Source of the DNA: Flavobacteriales bacterium
Lineage (GTDB): Bacteria > Bacteroidota > Bacteroidia > Flavobacteriales > UA16
NCBI GenBank assembly: GCA_018700255.1
Contig: JABISU010000011.1
Location: 1 to 8,892 of the forward strand
Length of the DNA: 8,892 nt
Direction: 5' to 3'
Every line of letters begins with the position of its first letter. Position 1 is the first letter of the stretch. Both the position numbers and the translations under genes were made by a program. Shown here in pieces: positions 1 through 8,100 of this stretch. Under the pieces are notes generated by a model that made no database searches, had not been told where the DNA came from, and worked only from the letters and a program-made list of their open reading frames with translations.

Positions 1-498
1 ATCAACGGGGGGAATGGTAGCGCAAGATTTAATGAAGTCGAGTTCCTCACAGATTCTGAGGTTGAAAACCTAAAGTCTTCGCGTTTTATTTCACAGACAA
101 TAGCTATCGATGCAAAAGCGAAAGATATCTATACGGTCATCACAGATCCCATTTACGCAAAGCGGTTAGGAGAAGGGTTTTATGAAAAAGCAATTTATGA
201 ATCTGATTGGAACCGAGATTCGAAGGTTATCGTTAAGGATGAGGCAGGTGATGTATTACGGACAGGTAGATTAACCGCTGTTTGGCCTAACTTATATATT
301 CAAATAGATTGCAATTTCGATGGAGTGAATTACGTCGAAAAGTTGTTTCTTTCTTCCGATGAAGAAGGAGAAAGCACAGAGCTGATTCTTGTCGCGGGTC
401 CTTTTAACGATGACTTTAACGAGCAAAAGAAGAGTTGGAATAGCTGGGGTTATACTTTGAAAGTCCTAAGCGAACAAAGAAAATGGATTGGGATATAA
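1..498 (+). CDS. START/SRPBCC-fold (AHSA1-like) protein, 3' part only
   Basis: Frame 1 is open from the first base to a TAA at 496-498, giving 165 residues with no methionine, so the start lies before the window. From about residue 30 the pattern is that of the SRPBCC (Bet v 1/START-like) fold: a first strand (ISQTIAI), the short helix after it (AKDIYTVITDPIYAKRLG), a run of alternating hydrophobic strands including a Trp-Pro turn, and a last long helix beginning near EQKKSWNSWGYTL. The Trp/Gly pattern at the start of that helix is typical of AHSA1-like members. This fold makes a cavity for hydrophobic ligands, and the ligand cannot be predicted here. The first ~29 residues are not part of the fold and belong to an N-terminal extension or another domain outside the window. 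The 3' end overlaps the next small gene by 16 bases, which suggests co-transcription. The fold is fairly sure; the function is unknown. Confidence 0.75.
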   Translation: MNGGNGSARFNEVEFLTDSEVENLKSSRFISQTIAIDAKAKDIYTVITDPIYAKRLGEGFYEKAIYESDWNRDSKVIVKDEAGDVLRTGRLTAVWPNLYIQIDCNFDGVNYVEKLFLSSDEEGESTELILVAGPFNDDFNEQKKSWNSWGYTLKVLSEQRKWIGI

Positions 499-659
499 TT
501 GACTTTTTCATTGCGAGTGCACTTTTGTCTGGTGCGGGATTCGCTTTGAGAACTGTTTTTTTAAAAGTTACTCCTGTTCGAAAACAGGTTGTATTAACGA
601 TAATTATCCTGTTGACTTTGATTCTAATTTGGGTTGAATTGGCGGTTGGGATATTGTAG
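483..659 (+). CDS. 58-residue two-helix membrane protein
   Basis: An ATG at 483 opens a 58-codon frame ending in TAG at 657-659. The product has two hydrophobic segments, about residues 5-22 (IIDFFIASALLSGAGFAL) and 36-58 (from VVLTIIILL to the end), joined by a short basic loop containing R23, K28, R33 and K34. By the positive-inside rule the loop should face the cytoplasm and both ends the periplasm. From memory, small hypothetical proteins of this layout, with a Trp-x-Glu-Leu-Ala-Val-Gly-Ile motif near the C-terminus, are common in Flavobacteriia. Here the motif (WVELAVGI) is nearly the last thing in the protein, so this member may lack a short tail. The start lies inside the preceding SRPBCC-fold gene in another frame (16-base overlap), consistent with translational coupling. 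No function is known to me. The gene falls below usual length cut-offs and is easily missed. Confidence 0.65.
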   Translation: MDWDIIDFFIASALLSGAGFALRTVFLKVTPVRKQVVLTIIILLTLILIWVELAVGIL

Positions 660-691
660 GTAGAAATCCCTGCTAACTATCTCTCTAGCTC

Positions 692-699
692 TATCTTTG
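692..699 (+). promoter_or_regulatory. Bacteroidota -7 promoter box for aspS
   Basis: TATCTTTG is a perfect match to TAnnTTTG, the -7 element used by the primary sigma factor of Bacteroidota. It ends only four bases before the aspS ATG at 704, so transcription would begin at or within a few bases of the start codon and the mRNA would be nearly leaderless. No convincing TTG -33 element lies about 19-21 bases upstream (nearest TTG at 654-656, too far). The call therefore rests on one box in the right place. Confidence 0.45.
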
Positions 700-703
700 T
701 ATC

Positions 704-2461
704 ATGCACAGAACACAAACTTGTGGCGAATTGCGCCTAGAAAATACAGGTTCATTTGTTACTCTTTCTGGTTGGGTCCAAAAGGCGCGTGACCTAGGGG
801 GGATGACGTTCTTAGATCTTAGGGATAGATATGGAATTACTCAGCTTGTTTTCAATATGGAAACCAGCGAGGAGCTATGTGAGAACGCTAGGAAGCTGGG
901 GCGTGAATACGTGATCAAAGTCTCAGGAAATGTTATCGAGAGAGAGAGCAAGAATAAAAATAATCCTACTGGGGAAATTGAGATAGAGGTAAGCTCGCTT
1001 GAGGTTCTGAATGCAAGTAAAATTCCTCCGTTTACGATCGAGGATGAAACAGATGGTGGAGATGATTTGAGGATGCAGTACCGCTATCTAGATCTTCGTA
1101 GAAAACCCGTGCAAGCTAATATTATGCTTCGCCACAGAGTGGGAATGGAGACTCGCAAGTATCTGGATTCTGTAGGATTCATAGATGTTGAGACTCCATA
1201 TTTGATTAAGAGTACTCCAGAGGGGGCAAGAGATTTCGTGGTGCCGAGCAGGATGAATCCTGGGCAGTTTTACGCCCTTCCACAAAGTCCTCAGACATTT
1301 AAACAGCTTCTTATGGTAAGTGGTTTCGACCGCTATTACCAAATCGTAAAATGCTTCCGTGACGAGGATCTTAGAGCAGACCGTCAACCTGAATTTACAC
1401 AGATTGACTGTGAAATGGCTTTCGTAGAGCAAGAGGATATATTAAACACATTTGAGGGTATGGTAAGACACCTCTTCAAAGTGGTTCTTGATGTGGAGAT
1501 CGAAGACTTCCCTAGGATGGACTACGACGATGCCATGCGTCTCTATGGTTCGGATAAGCCGGATGTGAGGTTCGGGATGGAGTTCGTTGATCTGTGTGAG
1601 GTAACTAAAGGTAAGGGATTCGGAGTCTTTGATTCTGCTGAGACAGTGCTCGGAATTTTAGTTCCTGGAGGGGCAGAATACACACGAAAAAAGTTAGACA
1701 AGCTCACGGACTGGGTTAAGCGTCCTCAGATAGGTGCGAAAGGACTTATTTACTGCAAGTTGAATGAGGATGGGACTACGAAAAGTAGTGTAGATAAGTT
1801 TTTTGATGAGGGAGCTAGAGAGGTTTGGGCGAAAAAAATGTCAGCACAAAAGGGAGACCTCATACTTGTGCTCTCAGGCGATTTAGACAAAACCCGCAAG
1901 CAGTTAGGTGAGTTAAGGCTACACCTTGGATCAGAACTGGGGTTATGCGACTCTAAAGTCTTTAAGCCATTATGGGTAATGGACTTCCCTCTACTCGAGT
2001 GGGACGAAAAAACCGAGAGGTACCACGCTATGCATCACCCATTCACTTCTCCTAAGCCAGACCAACTCAGCCTAATAGACACCGATCCAGGAAAGGTGAA
2101 AGCGAATGCTTACGATATGGTAATTAACGGAGTAGAGATAGGTGGTGGATCTATTAGAATCCACAATCGAGAACTTCAAGCGAGGATGTTCGATTTGCTT
2201 GGGTTTACACCTAAAGAAGCAGAAGCTCAGTTCGGATTTCTAATGGACGCATTCCAATACGGGGCGCCACCACATGGAGGGTTAGCCTTAGGTTTCGATA
2301 GACTTTGCTCTATGTTTGGAGGGTCTAGTTCTATCCGCGACTTTATAGCATTCCCTAAAAACAACTCTGGACGGGACGTTATGATAGACGCCCCTTCGCC
2401 TATTGACGATGCCCAATACTCTGAGCTAGAATTAAAAACTACATATAATCCTAATAAATAA
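704..2461 (+). CDS. aspS: Aspartyl-tRNA synthetase (bacterial type, class II)
   Basis: This 585-residue cytoplasmic enzyme charges tRNA-Asp with aspartate using ATP. Residues 1 to about 105 form the anticodon-binding OB fold ([15 protein letters not shown] at 36-50). The catalytic core follows: motif 1 and the flipping loop ([17 protein letters not shown], 162-178), the aspartate-site segment [11 protein letters not shown] (194-204), motif 2 from [15 protein letters not shown] (217-231) and motif 3 [10 protein letters not shown] (about 525-534). The bacterial GAD insertion lies between motifs 2 and 3, and the length is normal. The start is fixed by the N-terminus [11 protein letters not shown], close to the MYRTHTCGEL start usual in Bacteroidota. 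Residue 31 is Leu in RDLGG; known work on bacterial AspRS links Leu here to tRNA-Asp-specific enzymes and His to non-discriminating ones, so this one is probably discriminating (inference). It is the first gene of an apparent operon with the bacilliredoxin gene and trpS. Confidence 0.98.
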   Translation: MHRTQTCGELRLENTGSFVTLSGWVQKARDLGGMTFLDLRDRYGITQLVFNMETSEELCENARKLGREYVIKVSGNVIERESKNKNNPTGEIEIEVSSLEVLNASKIPPFTIEDETDGGDDLRMQYRYLDLRRKPVQANIMLRHRVGMETRKYLDSVGFIDVETPYLIKSTPEGARDFVVPSRMNPGQFYALPQSPQTFKQLLMVSGFDRYYQIVKCFRDEDLRADRQPEFTQIDCEMAFVEQEDILNTFEGMVRHLFKVVLDVEIEDFPRMDYDDAMRLYGSDKPDVRFGMEFVDLCEVTKGKGFGVFDSAETVLGILVPGGAEYTRKKLDKLTDWVKRPQIGAKGLIYCKLNEDGTTKSSVDKFFDEGAREVWAKKMSAQKGDLILVLSGDLDKTRKQLGELRLHLGSELGLCDSKVFKPLWVMDFPLLEWDEKTERYHAMHHPFTSPKPDQLSLIDTDPGKVKANAYDMVINGVEIGGGSIRIHNRELQARMFDLLGFTPKEAEAQFGFLMDAFQYGAPPHGGLALGFDRLCSMFGGSSSIRDFIAFPKNNSGRDVMIDAPSPIDDAQYSELELKTTYNPNK

Positions 2462-2871
2462 TGTACCCAACTGAAATGGTTGCCCCTATGAAAGCTGAGC
2501 TTGTTGAAGCTGGATATAAAGAACTTCTTTCCGTAGCTGAAGTAACGGAAGCGTTAGAGAAATCTGGTACTACACTTGTCGCTATTAATAGCGTTTGTGG
2601 TTGCTCCGCAGGCTCTATGCGCCCAGCTATGATTCAGGCTCTCGACAATGAGAAACTTCCCGATAACCTCACTACTTCTTTCGCTGGATACGATATAGAA
2701 GCTGTAGCACACGTTCGTAAATTCATGCTTCCATACCCTCCTTCTTCTCCGAGCATCGCTCTTTTTAAAGATGGAAAGATAGCTATGGTGGTAGAGCGTC
2801 ATCACATCGAAGGAAATACTGCTGAAGCAATCGCAGATCATCTAAAACAGGCTTTCAACGAATTCTGCTAG
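2461..2871 (+). CDS. BrxA/BrxB-family bacilliredoxin
   Basis: The 136-residue product matches the BrxA/BrxB (YphP/YqiW) family in length and in its hallmark Cys-Gly-Cys motif (VCGCSAG, C46 and C48), set after a thioredoxin-like strand (TTLVAINS). A conserved-looking YPPSSPSIALFKDGKI segment (about 92-107) supplies the proline loop before the next strand, and another Cys is the last residue (C136). In Bacillus these cytoplasmic proteins remove bacillithiol from S-bacillithiolated proteins, and weak disulfide-isomerase activity has also been reported. The gene is therefore indirect evidence that this organism makes bacillithiol; no bsh gene is in the window. The ATG shares its A with the aspS TAA stop (TAATG), a classic arrangement for translational coupling. 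The [10 protein letters not shown] start is typical of the family. The family call is very sure; the partner proteins are unknown. Confidence 0.93.
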   Translation: MYPTEMVAPMKAELVEAGYKELLSVAEVTEALEKSGTTLVAINSVCGCSAGSMRPAMIQALDNEKLPDNLTTSFAGYDIEAVAHVRKFMLPYPPSSPSIALFKDGKIAMVVERHHIEGNTAEAIADHLKQAFNEFC

Positions 2872-2899
2872 AGCATAGCAATAAAATAGTAAAAGAAAA

Positions 2900-3871
2900 A
2901 TGGCACGCATCCTAACCGGTATACAGAGTACAGGTACGCCCCACCTTGGGAATATCCTTGGTGCCATAAAGCCTGCCATAGATCTAGCTAACGACCCTTT
3001 AAACGATTCGTTTTTATTTATCGCAGACATGCATTCTTTAACGCAGATAAAGGACGGAGAAAGGCTTAAGAATAATACCTACGCGGTAGCTGCGACCTGG
3101 ATGGCTTGTGGGTTAGACACCTCAAGAAGTGTATTTTACCGTCAAAGCGATGTGCCCGAGGTTACGGAGCTTGCTTGGTATTTACAATGCCTCTTTCCAT
3201 ACTCTCGCATGACTCTTGCTCACAGCTTTAAAGACAAATCTGATAGGTTAGAGGATGTAAACGCCGGACTCTTTAGCTATCCCATGCTGATGGCTGCGGA
3301 TATTTTACTTTACGATGCCGAGAAAGTACCCGTAGGTAAAGACCAAATGCAGCATCTTGAAATGACACGAGACGTAGCTTCAAGATTCAATCACAAATAC
3401 GGAGAAACTCTTGTTCTTCCAGAAGTATTAACGAGTGAGTCGACGATGTACGTTCCTGGAACCGATGGAGGTAAGATGTCTAAGTCGCAGAACAATACCA
3501 TCAACATCTTCGACGATGCTGCTGCGCTCAAGAAGGTTATTAATAAACAACTCGTTACAGACACAACACCCCTTGAAGACCCTAAAGATCCTGACTCGGC
3601 AGTAGTGTACAACCTTTATAAACTTATCGCTTCAGAAGCTGAAGCTCAGAAAATGGCCGCTGCATTACGCGCAGGAGGATATGGTTGGGGGCACGCTAAG
3701 AAGGCGCTATTAGAGGCACTCGTAGACGGCTTTGCATCTGAAAGAACACGCTATAACGAGCTTATATCTAACCATGAAGAAATAGATGTCGCTCTAGCTA
3801 AAGGTGCCGAACGCGCGCGTGTTGTTGCTTCAGAAGTCCTCTCGAGAGTGAGGGGAAAGATTGGGTACTAA
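2900..3871 (+). CDS. trpS: Tryptophanyl-tRNA synthetase (class I)
   Basis: This 323-residue cytoplasmic enzyme charges tRNA-Trp. The Rossmann-fold signatures are clear: the HIGH equivalent is TGTPHLGN (residues 11-18) and the KMSKS loop is GGKMSKSQNN (190-199). Between them lie FLFIADMHSLT (38-48), YPMLMAADILLYDA (127-140), whose Asp134 matches the residue that reads the indole nitrogen in bacterial TrpRS, and VGKDQMQHLEMTRDVA (145-160). The C-terminal ~120 residues are the helical anticodon-binding part. Length is normal for the bacterial enzyme. The start is chosen because MARILTGIQSTGTPHLGN is the standard N-terminus; the bases before it (agtaaaagaaaa) are A-rich with no Shine-Dalgarno, as is usual in Bacteroidota. 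It follows the bacilliredoxin gene by 28 bases with no terminator seen, so it is probably co-transcribed. No T-box or attenuator is visible. Its stop overlaps the stop of the convergent downstream gene. Confidence 0.97.
   Translation: MARILTGIQSTGTPHLGNILGAIKPAIDLANDPLNDSFLFIADMHSLTQIKDGERLKNNTYAVAATWMACGLDTSRSVFYRQSDVPEVTELAWYLQCLFPYSRMTLAHSFKDKSDRLEDVNAGLFSYPMLMAADILLYDAEKVPVGKDQMQHLEMTRDVASRFNHKYGETLVLPEVLTSESTMYVPGTDGGKMSKSQNNTINIFDDAAALKKVINKQLVTDTTPLEDPKDPDSAVVYNLYKLIASEAEAQKMAAALRAGGYGWGHAKKALLEALVDGFASERTRYNELISNHEEIDVALAKGAERARVVASEVLSRVRGKIGY
3868..3871. other. Tail-to-tail overlap of two convergent stop codons
   Basis: The four bases CTAA hold the TAA stop of trpS (3869-3871, + strand) and the TAG stop of the 439-residue gene (3868-3870, - strand). 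No intergenic DNA is left for a bidirectional terminator. I see no GC-rich stem followed by a T-run on either strand near the junction. Confidence 0.9.
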
Positions 3872-5187
3872 TCTAAAATCTCAGCTCCGTACTTGGTTTG
3901 GAATTTTCTGTAGAGTTCTCGTTGTCTGTTATCGAGATCGATGGCGCGACCTCCGATAAAGGCGTATGTGAGATCGTTCGTTCTGATATCTAAAGCGTCG
4001 CCTGAAGAAATAAACAAAGTGGCTTCCTTGCCTCTTTCAATGGTTCCGCAAGTATCGTCGATACCTAGAATTTTCGCAACATTACGAGTCAGAGACATGA
4101 CAGCTTGCTCCTCGGTGAGACCATACTTTCTTGCAGTTCCTGCGTAGAAAGGAAGGTTTCGCGTATTCATTTCCGTCATCCTTGCATCGACTTGAAGACC
4201 AAAAAGAACCCCCTCGTCTGCAAGTAGTTTTGGGAGTTGATAAGGGAGATTGATGTCGTCCTCTGGAAATCTCGGTAATCTATGAACGCTCGTGAGTAGA
4301 ACGGCAACATCATTCTCCCTGAGCATATCTGCTACAAGGTGAGCATCATATCCCCCGACAATAACCAGTCGCTTAATACCCATCTCCCGCTTGAAATGGA
4401 CTGCTTCGGTTATGGCGCGAACATCGCTAGCGTGAACGTAAAGGGCAAGAGAGCCATCGAATAGGCCACGCATCGCTTCGTGCTTAACATCCATAACCGA
4501 ATTTGATGACAAGAGGTCGGGACGAGAAAGTGAGTAAGCACGCGCATCTGAAAAGTAGCGGTCTATTTCATGCTTAGCTTGCTCGTACGTTTTGCGTTTT
4601 CTCACATCTACTTTGCCATCGAGAGCGTGCTTGTGATGAGTCGAAGGCCAATTTAAATGAATGCCGTCCACCATTTTTATAGCGGCGTCCTCCCAATTCC
4701 ATCCATCGAAATGAACGACTCCAGAGGCTCCTGATATTACACCACTCCGAGGAGTAATTTGGCCCATAAGGACGCCGTTAGTTCGAACAGTTGGAGTAAT
4801 CTCAGAGTCGGTATTAAAGGCTATAATTGCGCGAACGTTGGGGCGGAATGTGCCCACTTCGTATTGATCTTGAGTAGCTCGGACAGCCCCTATTTCTTGA
4901 AGACCTAAAGTGGTGTTTGCCACGATAAAGCCAGGATATATTTGCTGTCCCGTAGCGTCGATAATATCGTCGTATATGCTCTTATCAGCTTGGAACGTCC
5001 TTCCCACAAAATCTATTTTTCCGTTGCGGAATCCTATCGCCGCGTCATCAATAGCGTCGCCAGTTCCAAGGTGGGCAGTACCGCCCAAGATGAGAATGGA
5101 GCGTGTTTGTATTGGAGCAGGAGTCTGCTGAGAAAGAGATGGGGTGGTCATTAGACCGGCCAGAATAAGTAATAATATAAATCTCAT
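3868..5187 (-). CDS. Exported amidohydrolase-fold protein with degenerate metal site
   Basis: The 439-residue product starts with a signal peptide (MRFILLLILAGLMTTPSLS, likely cut before Q20), so it should be periplasmic or secreted. The rest has the frame of the amidohydrolase superfamily, imidazolonepropionase-like branch (COG1228): a small beta sandwich (ILILGGTAHLGTGDAIDDAAIGF, about 31-53), the strand-1 signature at 85-93, a long barrel region, then ILGIDDTCGTIERGKEATLFI (373-393) returning to the sandwich. At strand 1 a catalytic member reads PGFIDxHxH, but this one reads PGFIVANTT, so the Asp and both metal-binding His are gone. Where the strand-6 His-Gly would be it has VGGYDAH (277-283). 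H252 and D334 are possible remnants of other ligands. It is probably inactive as a metallohydrolase, or active by another route. It begins 3 bases after the stop of the 1043-residue gene, so the two are almost certainly co-transcribed and may form a complex. Confidence 0.85.
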   Translation of the reverse strand: MRFILLLILAGLMTTPSLSQQTPAPIQTRSILILGGTAHLGTGDAIDDAAIGFRNGKIDFVGRTFQADKSIYDDIIDATGQQIYPGFIVANTTLGLQEIGAVRATQDQYEVGTFRPNVRAIIAFNTDSEITPTVRTNGVLMGQITPRSGVISGASGVVHFDGWNWEDAAIKMVDGIHLNWPSTHHKHALDGKVDVRKRKTYEQAKHEIDRYFSDARAYSLSRPDLLSSNSVMDVKHEAMRGLFDGSLALYVHASDVRAITEAVHFKREMGIKRLVIVGGYDAHLVADMLRENDVAVLLTSVHRLPRFPEDDINLPYQLPKLLADEGVLFGLQVDARMTEMNTRNLPFYAGTARKYGLTEEQAVMSLTRNVAKILGIDDTCGTIERGKEATLFISSGDALDIRTNDLTYAFIGGRAIDLDNRQRELYRKFQTKYGAEILD

Positions 5188-5190
5188 GGC

Positions 5191-8100
5191 TTAGTTGTTT
5201 TCCTCAGTTACAGTGTCACAATGGTAGTGGGTACGGATGGCCTCTGACGGAACTCGCAGCTTACCCGGTGGCTTTTTACTCTCGGAGGCAATCATTTTCT
5301 TAGTGAGGCGAGCGCGTTCTAGCCGGATAGCTTCCCTCAGTTCTTTATCTAAGCTTAAACTATACAGACACTCCCCCTCGACATAGGTTCGGGTAGCTTG
5401 GGCATTCATACTCAAAGGGTTTTCATCCCAAACCACAATGTCCGCATCTTTCCCTACCTTAATCGAACCCGTCATATGATCTATATGCAAGAGTTTTGCC
5501 GGATTGAGGGTGACAAATTTCAAGGCCTCCTCTTCGGATACTCCTCCGTACTTAACCGACTTCGCAGCCTCTTGGTTAAGGCGTCGTGCCATCTCCGCAT
5601 CGTCGCTGTTAATAGCGGTAGTAATACCCTGTCCATGGAGGACAGCAGCATTATATGGAATCGCATCTTTTACTTCGTATTTGTATGCCCACCAGTCACT
5701 AAACGTCGATCCTCCAGCGCCATGTTCTTTCATCTTGTCGGCTACTTTATAGCCTTCTAAGATGTGAGTGAAGGTATTAAGGCGGAAGTTCATAGAGTCG
5801 GCAACGTGCATAAGCATATTTATCTCGTCTTGTCTATAGCTATGACATGTTACAAACCTCTCCTCCTGTAAAATTTGAAGAAGCACGTCAAGTTCTAAAT
5901 CACGTCTAGGCTCCACAGGTCCAAGCCCCGCTTTAAGGTCGCGTTTCTTAGTGTTAGCAAGTTCGTGCCTATAAGATATGAAGGACTCTCCGTATTCACG
6001 AGCACGGATAAAGAGATCGTAGAATACCTGCTCGACCCCCATCCTCGATTGCGGAAAGCGAACCTTTTGCGCATCGCCCCAATTACTCTGCTTCACGTTC
6101 TCCCCAAGGGCGAACTTGATAAATGGCGTCGCGGCCTCGTAAAGAAGTTCCGTGGGAAGTGAGCCCCAACGGAATTTGATAATCGCGCTTTGGCCTCCTA
6201 TGGGATTTGCCGATCCGTGAAGAAGTTGAGCGCACGTAACACCCCCAGCTAGTTGCCTGTACATATTCACGTCCTCGCTATTCAACGAATGACCTATCCA
6301 AACCTCCGCACTACTCGCTTGTGTTGCCTCATTCACACCTCTCTCTATTGCGATATGTGAGTGCTCATCAATAATCCCGGGCGTAACATGCTTGCCCCTT
6401 CCATCAACTTCTTCTACCTCTACATCTGCCCCAAGAAGTTCTTTCACATTGAGCCTCGCCCCTACTGCAGCAATTTTTCCGTCGTAAATCAACACATCTG
6501 CTTCCTCTAAAATCCCTTCATTTTCACAAGTCCAAACAGTAGCTCCCCTAACCACCACCGCTTTCATTCCAGCGATCTCTTGAGCAGTTTTTAAAGGCGA
6601 CCCATATGCAGTAAAAGGGTATAATACTTCACCAAGTGGTTCTGTTATTTCGGAAATAGAGTCTCCAATTAAAACTTCAGCCAGTTCATCAGATTCAGGG
6701 TCTGGAGCATCGACTTTAACGGCGCTCCACGAAGTCAACTTACCGTTAGGCATTATAGCTGTCCCTTCCCAAATTCTGCTATCCATCCATACATTTCCCG
6801 TGAGCCGTATAGGTCCATCGTTTGATTCGAAACCCAAGACTATGGTTCTATTATCAAGTGAAATTGTGACCTTCTGCTCTGTTGAATCATTGATTATGTG
6901 GGTGGCTTTAATCTCTTCTGTGACTACAATGTGCCTGATTTCGTCACCATACCCGCTTAGTGAGATATCGTAATCTCCTGATACATCAACTGCATCGCGG
7001 TCGTGCATAATGGTTGGAATACCACTTACCCAATGCTCTACGAGCTTAGTTTCGGACTCGAAAATAGGGCCGTCAGAAACGATAATGTTAGCGCGGAGGC
7101 CAGGTCGGATAGTACCTACGATATCAGAAACTCCCAGCAAAGATGCCGGTAGTTCCGTCATAGCGCGGAGGGCAATGTCGCCAGGAAGGCCTCGCTGTAC
7201 AGCGATGCGTACGGCGGGAAGAAATTCCGAGGGGCTCTTTAATCCGTGGGCGGTAAGGCAAAACTCAATACCGGCGTCATTTAATATGGACGCATTGCTG
7301 GGGGCGAGCTCCCAGTGCTTTAGTTCTGTTAAAGATATAAAGCGAGCTAAAAAGAGGTCGCTGAGATCGTAGGCTGTTGGGAATTTTACAGGAACAATTA
7401 ATGTCGCTCCGGATTCTTTTATCGCTGAGGCTCGCTGATAGCTATCACCACCGCCAAGAAGTAGGTAGTTGAGATTGAATTCCTTTGCTACGACTTCAGC
7501 GCGGAGGATATCCTTCCACGAACCAGCTGAAAAAACAGAGGGGAGATCCGAGTTCGAGTTGAAAGCCTCAAGAGAAAGATTGGTCCCTCCTGAGAGGCCT
7601 CGGGGAGAGGCTTCAGCATACCAAGAGGCGTCAAGATGGGTTTGGCGTAAGAGCGCTGTGGCACCCATTAATGACCCGGGATATGACTGACGAGAAGATC
7701 CTTTGCGGAAACTGAAATGTGTGGAGGCAAGTGGACGAAGCATGGACTCGCGGGCATCGTCAATGGGCATTACAAGTGCCCCAGACCCACGGACAATTCC
7801 GTCTGGGACATGGGTGAGAACAGCCCCAAAACCAGCTTCGCGAAGAGCTTTTGCAGTTTTCGAATCTGGGATAAACTTCTCGTATGCGTCTATTTCTGGA
7901 CGAACTGACTGATTCCAACCATAAGCCCCTTTGATGTTGGTTTCATATTGTGGGGTACGTGACCATCCCGCAGGCTTCACCTCCGGAAGGCCGTATGACG
8001 AATGAAGATCTACAAAAGACGGGTATAGGTGGTATCCTGTGAGGTCAAGTATGACGACAGGGCCTGAAACTGTAGAACTCGATGTCGCGGAACCTGATTG

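Noticed and set aside
629..637. Sequence CTAATTTGG considered as a second promoter before aspS
   Set aside because: TAATTTG has one base too few between TA and TTTG, and it lies inside the 58-residue frame; TATCTTTG at 692-699 is a far better match.
1088..1432. Open frame of 114 codons on the - strand inside aspS
   Set aside because: It lies wholly within the strongly conserved catalytic core of AspRS, and its product shows no domain or composition typical of a real protein; it is a shadow of aspS.
3839..3848. Perfect 10-bp palindrome CTCTCGAGAG near the trpS stop, considered as a terminator or operator
   Set aside because: It has no loop and no T-run, and it lies inside the trpS coding sequence encoding Leu-Ser-Arg; it is most likely a codon-use coincidence.
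3868..5187. Idea that the 439-residue gene is a decayed or split piece of the large amidohydrolase gene
   Set aside because: It has its own signal peptide, a complete fold from first to last sandwich strand, no internal stops, and tight operon spacing. The loss of the metal ligands looks like specialisation rather than ongoing decay.
5398..5760. Open frame of 120 codons on the + strand opposite the large amidohydrolase
   Set aside because: It is antisense to the intact C-terminal module with its active-site motifs. The translation has no recognisable pattern and there is no promoter box before it.
7010..7372. Open frame of 120 codons on the + strand opposite module 1
   Set aside because: It is a shadow frame rich in Arg, Ser and Pro with no domain pattern, opposite a clear coding sequence.
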